Below, in pieces: positions 27,376 to 36,365 of a stretch of DNA of 64,000 nt. The first letter of the stretch is position 1. Each line of letters opens with the position of its first letter. The position numbers and the translations under genes were made by a program. The notes below the pieces were generated by a model. That model saw only the letters and a list, made by a program, of their open reading frames with translations, did not search any database and had not been told where the DNA came from. Source of the DNA: Acinetobacter cumulans (GTDB lineage: Bacteria > Pseudomonadota > Gammaproteobacteria > Pseudomonadales > Moraxellaceae); NCBI RefSeq assembly GCF_003024525.3, contig NZ_CP035934.2:2666001-2730000 (forward strand), in the 5' to 3' direction.

Positions 27376-29709
27376 TTATCGTGGTGTAATACCCATTGAA
27401 CTGCGCATTACCCCACCTGGAATTGCTATATCTGCGATTTTTTGCATTGCCCCTGCAGGTGCAATTGCCAGTTCAGCTATAAACACTTTAGCACCATTTG
27501 TAATGGTGTCTGTCTTTGTAGACAAGCGATTAAATTTAACTTGGTTATCCAAAACCACGCTGTCTTTTTGCATATGAATACGTGTTTCTAAACCAAGATC
27601 CCCTTGTAGGCGATTTAGGTTAATACTCGATTCATTTGCCACAGTACCATCAGCTTTTACATCTTCATTAATTAAACTGATGTAACTACCGCGGTCATTC
27701 TTATCTGTTAATGGTTTAAATTGAAAATTTGCTTGTAAAGATAAGAAGTTTGTATCTGGTGTCCCGTCTGTTGTTTCTAAACCTGGAATAATAAATAACT
27801 CACCTTTCCCATCCAGTTTAAAAGCAATCGATGCAAGTACATCATCTTTGCGACCAAAATTATCAATTGGGACAATTTTAGTACCACAGGTCCCAGAACA
27901 GTTATATAGCGATCCTGGTAACTGACCAATTGCAATCTCGGCTTTGGCTGCAATTAATAAACTATCGGCTTTAACGTAAATCTCTTTATCTTCAAAGCCA
28001 ATCACGCCATTGGCTTTGATGTAAGAATCAATATTACGCAACCCCGCATAATAATTGACCTCTTCTCCTTTAAGCGCATTACCACTCGCATCCTTCAAAA
28101 TTACGCCATTACTGTCTTTTAAGGTTCGCTTTTCACCATCTAAAACCAAAATGGAAGTGGTATATGCATTTCCAGTTACGCTGTCATAACGATAACCATC
28201 TGTAGACATAGCAAGGTCATAACCCAAACCAGATTTTGTCGCCCCTGCTTTGTTCACATATTGTTTTGCAAAAATTCCTAAGTTGGCATTCAGGTTATAA
28301 ATTGGTAAACCTAAGCCCCAAGTTCCAGAATTTGCATTATTGACTGGCAAACTATTGTCAGAAATAAATCGCGCTGTACGAGCAATCGCTTGAAAATCCA
28401 TACCACGAACAGCAATCAATGCCATCGTTTGTGGATTTGCACTTGGCGAAGGGTTATATATCAGCTCATTACTACTGGCACTGAGTATAGATTTAATTTG
28501 ATCATTAATCATAAAGCCCAAAGAATTGGTTCTTATGGTATTAATGTAAATATCGCCAAAATCAATATACGCATTTTGCGTGCTAACTGGTGTTCCTACT
28601 ACACTTGAATTACGCACATTAAGGCGTGTTAAGTTCGAAAACTCAATCGCATAACTACCCGTACCTGTATGGCCGAGCTCAAATGTTGTTGGCGTTCGAC
28701 CAGAAACTGTAGTCTGACCACTATCTGCTCGCGTAAAATCAGCAGACATGGCCATATGCAAACCACCTGCTTGTGCAAAACCATATCCTGTCGCTGCAGT
28801 ATTAGATTTTTCTAATCCCTTATTTACAGTATTAAAGTTTGCAACACCACTCTGATTTGCATTCAGCATAATACGGCCATTGGTTAAGGCACCCGAAGCA
28901 CCTAAACGAATAACATTACCCTGTTCGCCATCTTTACCATAACGTACATCAATATTTACGCCCGGCTTGGTTGCTGTGCCCGTACGGCTCGCATCTACAT
29001 TTTTGCTTTTATCTTCAGCACGTACAAGTTGGACAAAATTATCCGACTTTCCATCAGCAGATTTTGTGGTAAGTACAATGCCATCTTTGGGATCAATGTA
29101 CATATAACCATCAGCGGTCAGATTGAAGTTGAAATCTTTGAGTGTGAGGTTTTGTCCATTTTGACCATAAGAGATACTGGCATTTTGCAACCTCAACTCT
29201 AAGTGAGCTTTATCATTACGATTAAATAAGCCATTGGTTGTTGCCAAATAAACTTCAAGTGGTGAAATGGTTGAAAAGGTCAAACTTCCTAAGTTTTGAT
29301 CACTTTCATTTGTGGCACAGTTGGGCGCACACACCAGCATAATTTTAGATGCAACTGCCGTAAATGGTGAAACACTTGCTCTTAACTGGATACCTGTACC
29401 TTTAGCATTGGAAGCCAATTGAGTCGTACCTACATCGAGGTTTACTTTACTCACAATATTGGTATTGCCTTGAGTTGGCGTAATCACCACATCATGCAAG
29501 CCTAATTTAATAGGCTTGGTTCCAGCTTCTGAATAGTCAATCCAGTTTGCTTGTTTGACCTCTACACGAGAAACCTCTTGTGTAATCGAGATCCCATCCT
29601 GTCCTGTAACATGGCTAAGTGTCTGGTCACTTAGTGCCTCAAGCGCATAGCTTTGGTTGGCAATACATATACAAGCTGTGAGGAGATTTAATTTTATTAT
29701 TTTGTTCAT
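27376..29709 (-). CDS. large exported protein with ALSDQTLSHVTGQDG motif (operon gene 3 of 4)
   Basis: A 777-residue protein. The signal peptide MNKIIKLNLLTACICIANQS is followed by ALEALSDQTLSHVTGQDGI. Mature cysteines are only two CX3C pairs (VCAPNC, about residue 126, and NCSGTC, about residue 605). The sequence is a run of short beta-type segments with many Asn, Gly and Asp (for example LKDFNFNLTADGYMYIDP), as in surface or outer-membrane-associated proteins. It ends IPGGVMRSSMGITPR. The longest frame begins at TTG 29727; AAGGA lies 7 nt before the ATG at 29709, which is used. It sits 26 bp from each neighbouring operon gene. No function can be given. Confidence 0.75.
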   Translation of the reverse strand: MNKIIKLNLLTACICIANQSYALEALSDQTLSHVTGQDGISITQEVSRVEVKQANWIDYSEAGTKPIKLGLHDVVITPTQGNTNIVSKVNLDVGTTQLASNAKGTGIQLRASVSPFTAVASKIMLVCAPNCATNESDQNLGSLTFSTISPLEVYLATTNGLFNRNDKAHLELRLQNASISYGQNGQNLTLKDFNFNLTADGYMYIDPKDGIVLTTKSADGKSDNFVQLVRAEDKSKNVDASRTGTATKPGVNIDVRYGKDGEQGNVIRLGASGALTNGRIMLNANQSGVANFNTVNKGLEKSNTAATGYGFAQAGGLHMAMSADFTRADSGQTTVSGRTPTTFELGHTGTGSYAIEFSNLTRLNVRNSSVVGTPVSTQNAYIDFGDIYINTIRTNSLGFMINDQIKSILSASSNELIYNPSPSANPQTMALIAVRGMDFQAIARTARFISDNSLPVNNANSGTWGLGLPIYNLNANLGIFAKQYVNKAGATKSGLGYDLAMSTDGYRYDSVTGNAYTTSILVLDGEKRTLKDSNGVILKDASGNALKGEEVNYYAGLRNIDSYIKANGVIGFEDKEIYVKADSLLIAAKAEIAIGQLPGSLYNCSGTCGTKIVPIDNFGRKDDVLASIAFKLDGKGELFIIPGLETTDGTPDTNFLSLQANFQFKPLTDKNDRGSYISLINEDVKADGTVANESSINLNRLQGDLGLETRIHMQKDSVVLDNQVKFNRLSTKTDTITNGAKVFIAELAIAPAGAMQKIADIAIPGGVMRSSMGITPR

Positions 29710-29735
29710 CTCAACGTCCTTATTCAATTAATACT

Positions 29736-30449
29736 TTAACAGCGTGCGCCCGTAGCTCCTGTACAGTTATAGCTGAATATTTTTAGGTCTCCAGTCATGT
29801 GCAAATTGCCATGCATATTTAGACCCATAAATCCTGTTTCTGTATCCTTATCAAAAGCAGGAATATCCGTAGCAAAAGTGGTTTTCTTTCCTGTACTATC
29901 GATTGTATATGCTTGATATTGACCATAAGTTGTTGTTTTTAAATAACCCTTTTGATCACCTTCATCTGCTTCAATTGAGAGATTATTAAATCCTAAGTTA
30001 CGAATTTTTAAAGGCTTATCATCAAAAAAAGACAATTTCATGGCTGTTTGCGGGTCACCATTTTTATTAATAATCGTGGTGCCCTCTAAAGAGAATTTCT
30101 CAACCTGAATGGTGCCTTGGATTTGTTTAAAAACCAACCACTTCTGATTGCCTTTCTCTGTATGGTTATTTGGAGAAATCGCTAAACGGCATTGCACATT
30201 ATTTTGGCAACTATAGGTATAGTATGCATCATCAATACTAGCAACCTGACCTGTTTGTAAGTCATGCAATGAAATATCTTTTTTGCTTAAATCATTGGCA
30301 TATCGATGGTTTAAAGACAATGTCCAATTAAAATCAGCGCCGCCTTGACCGCGTACCTCTTGTAACTCTTGGGCATCTAAGCCTGTAAGTCCTGCATGCG
30401 CAGTTGCTGACACAAGTAATACAACTGCGAGATAAGATTTCTTCAACAT
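29736..30449 (-). CDS. small exported protein with GLDAQELQEVRGQGG motif (operon gene 2 of 4)
   Basis: A 237-residue protein with signal peptide MLKKSYLAVVLLVSATAHA and then GLTGLDAQELQEVRGQGGA, a variant of the motif shared by the operon. Four mature cysteines occur as a CX5C pair (SCQNNVQC) and a C-terminal CX7C pair (NCTGATGARC). It is the shortest of the four and may be a minimal form of the fold. The ATG at 30449 has AAGG at a proper distance; the ATG at 30458 overlaps the Shine-Dalgarno itself. Only 11 bp separate it from the upstream gene, which argues for one transcript. Function unknown. Confidence 0.75.
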   Translation of the reverse strand: MLKKSYLAVVLLVSATAHAGLTGLDAQELQEVRGQGGADFNWTLSLNHRYANDLSKKDISLHDLQTGQVASIDDAYYTYSCQNNVQCRLAISPNNHTEKGNQKWLVFKQIQGTIQVEKFSLEGTTIINKNGDPQTAMKLSFFDDKPLKIRNLGFNNLSIEADEGDQKGYLKTTTYGQYQAYTIDSTGKKTTFATDIPAFDKDTETGFMGLNMHGNLHMTGDLKIFSYNCTGATGARC

Positions 30450-30460
30450 AGCTTGCATCC

Positions 30461-32479
30461 TTATAGCCCAGTTGTTTTGATTTTTAAATGCTGAATGAGC
30501 ACGCCATCAATGGCTGCTGAACCTAAATTGATCGCAGTACCTGCTGCATTTTTAAATACAATACCTGTCGATGCTTGATCACGATTCGCCTTTAACATAT
30601 TGGTGCTGGTATCACGTGTAACACTACCAATTGCAATACTACTGTGTGTCGCATTCGTCCCTTGATAGTCTTTGGTTGTACCATTCGCAGTAATTTGCGA
30701 GGTATTGGTACCACAACTTGCAACATTACATGTAGAGCCCATGAGCGTACGATACACTCCATCCACACCTTTTAACTGTGGTGCACCGTTCGTATCTTTT
30801 TTAATAAGTGTATTATTCGCGTCTGTATCAGCATAATAGCTATAAATTTTGGTATATATCTCGGGTACATTTGGAATTCTTGTTAATTCCAAAATAATGT
30901 TATTGCCTTCCGAACCAATAATAAATGGCTGATACATATTACCTAGTACCAAGTTAATGTTTGTACTATATAAATACAAACCTTCTTTATCATTAAATAA
31001 AGGTGCAAAACTTCCATCTAAAGCAGGTGTACTTGCTGTGCCATCGTCTGTATCAGACTTCGCCGCCGTACTAATACGAATGCCTTTTGCATCTAGATTG
31101 GTATCGTTAATGGTTAATTTTGATGGGTCATCATTGGTATTTAAACGTAATATACTTGCCATACCAAGTGTTTGACTTTGCTGCGTAATTGTAGACGGCT
31201 GAGTTTGGAACAAACGTACTTGTGAACCATCAATGCTCAGGCCATTGGCAACAAACTGTGCACGTAATCGATAGTCTTTATCCAAACCATCAGCTGGTGC
31301 ACCAGTCAATTGATTGACTTTATTGCTTGAATCTAATGTACGTGAGAAAATATCCGTCCAGAAACCCAATTTTATCTTATCTTCTGTAGCATTTCCGCCC
31401 ACCTGTGCTAATGGTGCTTCTAATGCAATATAAGCAATATCGGCTTTATTTTGTGCATTATATTGTTGTATGTCTTTGGCTGTACCTGAACGGAATAACC
31501 AAGGATTTTCAGCAGTGCCCCAATTAATACCTTGATTACTAAAACGCTGGTTCATATTGCCATTACTTTTAGACAAGGCTAAACCATAAATAAAGATATC
31601 GGCTTTACTTCTAGATGCTTTGAGTGCCGCCACATGATCGGTCGTGTTTAAAGCAGTATTTGCTGCCGCAACAGCAGAGGTTCTTAAGGTTAACTCTTTA
31701 GAAGTGTAACTTTCCTGTGCTTTGGCTTTTGCAGAACGGATTGCACGTAAATCCATTTCCTGATCAGTTTTTTGTGCAAGCTGTGCATTTGCATAAGTTT
31801 GAATATCAGCTGCTTTATCGTTGCGAATTTCCTTACGGACTTCGTCATAAGCCCAAGCTTGTGTTTCTTCTTTATTCTTACAAACTAAACTACTGGTATG
31901 AAAACACCAATTATAACTGTCGTACTTATCTTGATATAACGTATTATATCTATCAATATAATACTGCTGTGCAGCAAATTCTTCTACTTTTTGGCTTTCA
32001 AAAGTTGCTTTATAGGTCGTAGTGAAATTCTGAAGGACAGCGGCTCTTGTGGCTGTATTGTTATATACATTTTTGTATTCAGCATTATAAACATCAGTGT
32101 AATAGGTCTGATAATAACCTGTCACTTTTGCCGTATAGTTTTGAAAGTAGGCATTATCATAGACTGCTTGGCGGCTTTGTTCGAATAACTGTTCATAATT
32201 ACCCCCACGCGGGATAATCCGAATAAAACCTGTATCATATTTTTCTGGATTGGTGACAGCCGGTGTCTTGTTATAACTTGAAGCTGTAGAAAGATCATTT
32301 GGCCCCTGAAAAACAAACTTGAAGTTTTCAGGGAGCAACGCAACGCCCTCACCTGTCGTATTTGACAATGCTTCATCTGGCAAATCTTGAAGTGCATAAA
32401 CAGACGGTGCAAGCAACATACTAACTGCTGCAACTAAACAGCTCTGGCGGAACCGGAATGCTTGATTTAATTGAGTCAT
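30461..32479 (-). CDS. exported Tyr-rich protein with LQDLPDEALSNTTGEG motif (operon gene 1 of 4)
   Basis: A 672-residue protein, first in the operon, with a strong Shine-Dalgarno (AAGGAAGG). The signal peptide (about 1-29, ending PSVYA) is followed by LQDLPDEALSNTTGEGVALL. Residues about 95-165 are unusually Tyr-rich, with tyrosines about every four residues (QNYTAKVTGYYQTYYTDVY), as on one face of a helix. A charged helical stretch rich in Lys, Glu and Ala runs to about 290. The second half is beta-like, as in the other three. Mature cysteines are a CX7C pair (WCFHTSSLVC) and a CX3C pair (TCNVASC). It likely lies in the periplasm or outer membrane. Function unknown. Confidence 0.75.
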   Translation of the reverse strand: MTQLNQAFRFRQSCLVAAVSMLLAPSVYALQDLPDEALSNTTGEGVALLPENFKFVFQGPNDLSTASSYNKTPAVTNPEKYDTGFIRIIPRGGNYEQLFEQSRQAVYDNAYFQNYTAKVTGYYQTYYTDVYNAEYKNVYNNTATRAAVLQNFTTTYKATFESQKVEEFAAQQYYIDRYNTLYQDKYDSYNWCFHTSSLVCKNKEETQAWAYDEVRKEIRNDKAADIQTYANAQLAQKTDQEMDLRAIRSAKAKAQESYTSKELTLRTSAVAAANTALNTTDHVAALKASRSKADIFIYGLALSKSNGNMNQRFSNQGINWGTAENPWLFRSGTAKDIQQYNAQNKADIAYIALEAPLAQVGGNATEDKIKLGFWTDIFSRTLDSSNKVNQLTGAPADGLDKDYRLRAQFVANGLSIDGSQVRLFQTQPSTITQQSQTLGMASILRLNTNDDPSKLTINDTNLDAKGIRISTAAKSDTDDGTASTPALDGSFAPLFNDKEGLYLYSTNINLVLGNMYQPFIIGSEGNNIILELTRIPNVPEIYTKIYSYYADTDANNTLIKKDTNGAPQLKGVDGVYRTLMGSTCNVASCGTNTSQITANGTTKDYQGTNATHSSIAIGSVTRDTSTNMLKANRDQASTGIVFKNAAGTAINLGSAAIDGVLIQHLKIKTTGL

Positions 32480-32673
32480 CGTGACCTTCCTTTCTTATCA
32501 GATGCACCGCATCTTTCTTATATTTTTTGCTTTACTTGGCACCAATTTTTTTTGTCCATCTCATCCTGTGATGGGTTCTATACCAAGCTATATTAACTTT
32601 TTATTATGCGTAATTATTATACAAATGCAAAACAAACTCGCTAAATCACCTCAATTTCCGATGAATGAATCAC

Positions 32674-32704
32674 AAAAAAAGCAGGCTTTGTTGCCTGCTT
32701 TTTT
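32674..32704 (-). terminator. rho-independent terminator after dcd
   Basis: AAAAAAAGCAGGC and GCCTGCTTTTTT form a near-perfect stem around TTTGTT. On the minus strand it ends with T7, 18 bp past the dcd stop. Confidence 0.85.
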
Positions 32705-32721
32705 AATGCTTTAAATTTCAT

Positions 32722-33291
32722 TTAAGCCTTAGGTAATGTTACACCTGTTTGACCTTGGTATTTACCCCCACGATCTTTATATGATGTTTCACATACTTCA
32801 TCAGATTCAAAGAACAGCATTTGCGCAACGCCTTCACCTGCATAAATGCGTGCTGGTAAATTTGTTGTATTTGAGAATTCTAAAGTCACATGACCTTCCC
32901 ACTCAGGCTCAAGTGGTGTCACGTTCACAATAATACCGCAACGTGCATAGGTCGATTTACCTAAGCATACAGTCAATACATTACGTGGAATACGGAAATA
33001 TTCTACTGTACGTGCAAGTGCAAATGAGTTCGGAGGAATAATGCAGACATCCGATTCAATATCGATAAAGCTTTTGTCATCAAAATTCTTAGGATCGACA
33101 ATTGCAGAATGAACATTGGTGAAAACTTTAAATTCACGCGCGCAACGCACGTCATAACCATAGCTTGAAACGCCGTAAGAAATCAGTTTTTCACCATTTT
33201 CATCTAAACGGACCTGATTTTCTGCATACGGTTCAATCATGCCGTGTTTTTCGCTCATTTCGCGAATCCAACGATCAGACTTAATTGCCAT
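32722..33291 (-). CDS. dcd: dCTP deaminase
   Basis: A 189-residue homotrimeric enzyme that converts dCTP to dUTP and ammonia, feeding dTMP synthesis. Family motifs are clear: [12 protein letters not shown] at the start, [10 protein letters not shown], and [17 protein letters not shown] with the catalytic glutamate, followed by [11 protein letters not shown]. Length is standard. It is a separate unit with its own terminator, between the exported-protein operon and the LysE-type gene, all leftward. Confidence 0.96.
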   Translation of the reverse strand: MAIKSDRWIREMSEKHGMIEPYAENQVRLDENGEKLISYGVSSYGYDVRCAREFKVFTNVHSAIVDPKNFDDKSFIDIESDVCIIPPNSFALARTVEYFRIPRNVLTVCLGKSTYARCGIIVNVTPLEPEWEGHVTLEFSNTTNLPARIYAGEGVAQMLFFESDEVCETSYKDRGGKYQGQTGVTLPKA

Positions 33292-33415
33292 TGTTACTAT
33301 CCAAAATACTGTACATCAATTATTGCATGGTACTTTAACTGAAAACCCTTACAATGAAAATATATCAATTTTGCTGAATACCAATTGACTGATGCTCAGC
33401 AAATTTAAGTTGCCT

Positions 33416-34009
33416 TTATAAACTAGCAAGAGTCAGATAACTCAACTGACACGTAAAGCCCATCAGTACCACCGATGCCGTTCGTTGCATCGTATATTGA
33501 TTCAGCCAACGGAATTTATTGGATGCCAGCATCGAACCAATAAATGTCCAAAAAAATGCAATCGGAATCAGAAGTAATAAAAAGGCCAGCATGTGCGCTG
33601 TGTAATACATCGAGTTTTTCCAAGCAATCGCAGGAAAAATAGCCGATGCAAACAATAAAGCTTTCGGATTTAACAAGGTTGCGAGAAAAAGCTCCCAAGC
33701 GCGAATGCAGGGCTGATCTAGATCTTGTACGGCGTTCGCGGTTTTCCATAAGCGAATAGCCAAATACAACATATATGCTGCACTAAACAGCTTCAGTATA
33801 GGAGGCAGTGCGGGAATATAAGCGGTCACTTTCCCAATCAATAAGCCCCAAAAGCTAATAGACAGCAAATAGCCAAAGGCTTCAGCAGGAATCAAGCGGA
33901 AAGACTTTTTAACACCGACGTGTAAACCTGATGATGCCAACAAGGTATTGGTGGGACCTGGTGTCAATAAAATGGTGATGACCCAACCCATAAAAAACCA
34001 TGAAATCAT
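33416..34009 (-). CDS. LysE/RhtB-family exporter
   Basis: A 197-residue integral membrane protein with about six hydrophobic segments. The N-terminal signature GWVITILLTPGPTNTLLASSG is that of LysE/RhtB amino-acid exporters, and LNPKALLFASAIFPAI is the conserved mid-protein loop. The family exports basic or neutral amino acids or homoserine lactones; the substrate is unknown. No strong Shine-Dalgarno or linked genes were seen. Confidence 0.85.
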   Translation of the reverse strand: MISWFFMGWVITILLTPGPTNTLLASSGLHVGVKKSFRLIPAEAFGYLLSISFWGLLIGKVTAYIPALPPILKLFSAAYMLYLAIRLWKTANAVQDLDQPCIRAWELFLATLLNPKALLFASAIFPAIAWKNSMYYTAHMLAFLLLLIPIAFFWTFIGSMLASNKFRWLNQYTMQRTASVVLMGFTCQLSYLTLASL

Positions 34010-34192
34010 AGCGTACGCTCAGGCCTATATGCGCGCAGATTAAATCAGTTTTTTGAGGATAGCAAAAAAAATATTGTAAAAGATCATGCAACACAGCAAT
34101 AATGAGACATTAATCAATATATTTCAAAACATTAACTCACTCTATTTTATTAAACTACTCAGTCAAAAGCATCTTCACACAATTAAGCCCCA

Positions 34193-34221
34193 TAAAAAAA
34201 GCCTAGAAATTACTAGGCTTT
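34193..34221 (-). terminator. rho-independent terminator after mrp
   Basis: AAAGCCTAG and CTAGGCTTT pair around AAATTA. On the minus strand a run of seven T follows, 50 bp past the mrp stop. Confidence 0.8.
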
Positions 34222-34270
34222 AGATCATTTTTAAAACAGAACTCACTTAAATAGAGTTGCGATATTTTGC

Positions 34271-35542
34271 TTAAAAAATGCGACTTTTATCTTTCGAAGC
34301 TTGAGGCAATTTTGCTGCAATTTTTTCCGCAATAGCCATATAGCTTTCGGCAGCATCATCTTGAGCAATAACCGAAGGTTTGCCCGCATCTGCATTTTCA
34401 CGAATCTGTACATTCAGTGGTAAACGGCCTAACAATGGAATGTTGTATTGCTCTGAAAGCTTATCTCCTCCACCTGTACCAAAGATTTGCTCTTCATGAC
34501 CACAGTTAGAACAAATATGCGTCGACATATTTTCAACCACTCCCATGACCGGGATATGAACACGGTTAAACAATTCAATCCCTTTGGTTGCGTCCATCAA
34601 TGCTACATTTTGTGGTGTCGTCACAATAACAGCGCCAGTTACAGGAATACGCTGTGCCAAAGTCAATTGAATATCCCCAGTGCCCGGTGGCATATCAATC
34701 ATCAGTACATCTAAATCTGGCCATAAAGTTTGGTTAAATAACTGCATTAATGCACCCGTCGCTTTTGGCCCACGCCAAGCCACGGGCGTATTATGATCAC
34801 CTGTTAAGTGACCAATTGACAGTACAGCCATACCATAAGCATCTAGCGGTACAAAGTTTTCCGACTCAATCATTGGAGTACGGCCTGCATTACCCAGCAT
34901 CGTTGGAATACTAGGGCCATAAATATCAGCATCCAAAACCCCAACCTTTAGGCCTAATTTTTGCAATGCTAAGGCAAGGTTAACCGTTGTGGTGGATTTA
35001 CCAACCCCTCCCTTACCAGAGGACACCAAAATCACATTTTGAATACGTGGATGCTTAGGCACATCACGTTGCTGTGGTGCTGCTTTTTGGATAGGTGGAT
35101 TATTTGGATCCGCTTCAGGTGCAGACTGAGACGTACTCGCAGAAGCATCTACCACAGGAGGCAAAGTTGACTTTGGTGCAGTATTTTGAGCTTCGGGCTG
35201 GCTTGAGCAACTTTCACCTTCAGCATGATGATGGCCACAACCACTTTCTTTTTTATGTCCAGTTTTTTGCTGAATCACATGCATGTTCAATTCTTTAATA
35301 CCGCATTGTTCCAATGCATCCGCCAATTCATCATGAATTTGTTGCAGTTGTTCTTTTTCTTCTGGAAAGGTATTAATGGTGATTTGTAAGATTTCACCTT
35401 CCACATTCACTTGGGTAATACGATCTTTCAGTGCATGATGAGAATGAGGCAACATATAGGTTTGCAGTACATTTTGCACAGCTTCTTCGTTCACCTCTTT
35501 AGAGGGTGAAAAAACAGATTTAAGCGAAGAAAGCCACGACAT
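34271..35542 (-). CDS. apbC: Mrp/ApbC iron-sulfur carrier P-loop ATPase
   Basis: A 423-residue protein with a MIP18-like N-terminal domain (about 15-90), a flexible linker (about 95-165) and a P-loop ATPase domain. The deviant Walker A is S175-GKGGVGKST, followed by VLDADIYGPSIPTMLG. The Fe-S-binding CXXC is in HICSNCGHEEQIFG. Mrp proteins bind and hand over Fe-S clusters to target enzymes. The linker holds an unusual GCGHHHAEGESC segment at about 101-112, a possible extra metal site. A GGAG Shine-Dalgarno supports the ATG. In many proteobacteria metG lies divergently next to this gene; here the upstream 449 bp hold no such gene. Confidence 0.92.
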   Translation of the reverse strand: MSWLSSLKSVFSPSKEVNEEAVQNVLQTYMLPHSHHALKDRITQVNVEGEILQITINTFPEEKEQLQQIHDELADALEQCGIKELNMHVIQQKTGHKKESGCGHHHAEGESCSSQPEAQNTAPKSTLPPVVDASASTSQSAPEADPNNPPIQKAAPQQRDVPKHPRIQNVILVSSGKGGVGKSTTTVNLALALQKLGLKVGVLDADIYGPSIPTMLGNAGRTPMIESENFVPLDAYGMAVLSIGHLTGDHNTPVAWRGPKATGALMQLFNQTLWPDLDVLMIDMPPGTGDIQLTLAQRIPVTGAVIVTTPQNVALMDATKGIELFNRVHIPVMGVVENMSTHICSNCGHEEQIFGTGGGDKLSEQYNIPLLGRLPLNVQIRENADAGKPSVIAQDDAAESYMAIAEKIAAKLPQASKDKSRIF

Positions 35543-35991
35543 ATAACATTACTCCAAAGCAAATATTTGCGAATTCTACATAGTGTAACGACAATTAGAG
35601 CGAAGGTTAAGCATTGCAATCATAAGATTATTCTTGAGATTAGATAAAACCGAGCATTTTAGTTGGTTATTTGGTCTTTTTTCTGCCAAGTGTCGCTATT
35701 TATCCTCTGTCCTTTTTGATTTGGGACACTCAAATTATGTATTCAGTCGAGTTAAAGCATCCTTGTATTTATTTTAAATACAGAAGATTGCAATCGTTTA
35801 AACATTCCAATGGCTAAAATTATGCATGGCGCACATTTTGCTTATCTTTATATGATCTTTTAGATCAGCTACACAACAAAACTTATACGTTAAAGCCTAA
35901 GACCACTGTGTTTTATAACAAAAGTTTGGGTATATTTCTTGACGTTTATTTTTTATTTATTGCTTTAATTTTTTTCTAGGGAAGCCTCAAT
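35543..35991. other. 449-bp intergenic region without recognised genes
   Basis: This A/T-rich stretch lies between divergent genes and should hold both promoters. Seen in it are a perfect 12-bp palindrome GCAAATATTTGC at 35559-35570 near the mrp start, and short inverted repeats GTATTT/AAATAC near 35770. No coding region or stable RNA is recognised. Confidence 0.5.
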
Positions 35992-36297
35992 ATGCATAAA
36001 ACATGGGCATTAATTACATGTATATTTTTAACAGTTCCAACCATGTCTTGGGCTGAAACCACAAATAGTATTCAAACACCTGAACATCAAAATTTAACTC
36101 TGGGCGATAAGTTTGAGGACATGCAAAATCGCATGAAAGCATCACCGATTAAAGTGACGTCATACACCTTAGTAGATGCCACAAAGCCTAATACGTTGGC
36201 GGTTGATTATACTTATGAAATTGAGAATTTTCGCTATAACATTACCATTGTGGATGGGCATGTATTTAAAATTGATGTAGAAAATATGGATAAATAA
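35992..36297 (+). CDS. small exported protein of unknown function
   Basis: A 101-residue protein with signal peptide MHKTWALITCIFLTVPTMSWA cleaved before ETTNS. The mature part is about 80 residues with two strand-like segments (KVTSYTLVDATKPNTLAVDY and NITIVDGHVFKIDVENM). No family is recognised. The Shine-Dalgarno is weak (AGGGAAG about 8 nt upstream). A terminator follows after about 23 bp, so it is probably transcribed alone. Periplasmic location is inferred from the signal. Confidence 0.65.
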   Translation: MHKTWALITCIFLTVPTMSWAETTNSIQTPEHQNLTLGDKFEDMQNRMKASPIKVTSYTLVDATKPNTLAVDYTYEIENFRYNITIVDGHVFKIDVENMDK

Positions 36298-36319
36298 TTG
36301 ACTCAAAACTCAATAATTA

Positions 36320-36346
36320 AAAAGGTAGCATATCTGCTACCTTCTT
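36320..36346. terminator. bidirectional terminator
   Basis: AAGGTAGCA and TGCTACCTT pair around TATC. The T-run is better on the minus strand, where it closes the HEPN-like gene. Confidence 0.7.
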
Positions 36347-36365
36347 TATTTGTGCTCCACAGCAT

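Noticed and set aside
32481..32714. 77-residue plus-strand frame between the exported-protein operon and dcd
   Set aside because: No convincing Shine-Dalgarno, and the frame runs through the dcd terminator.
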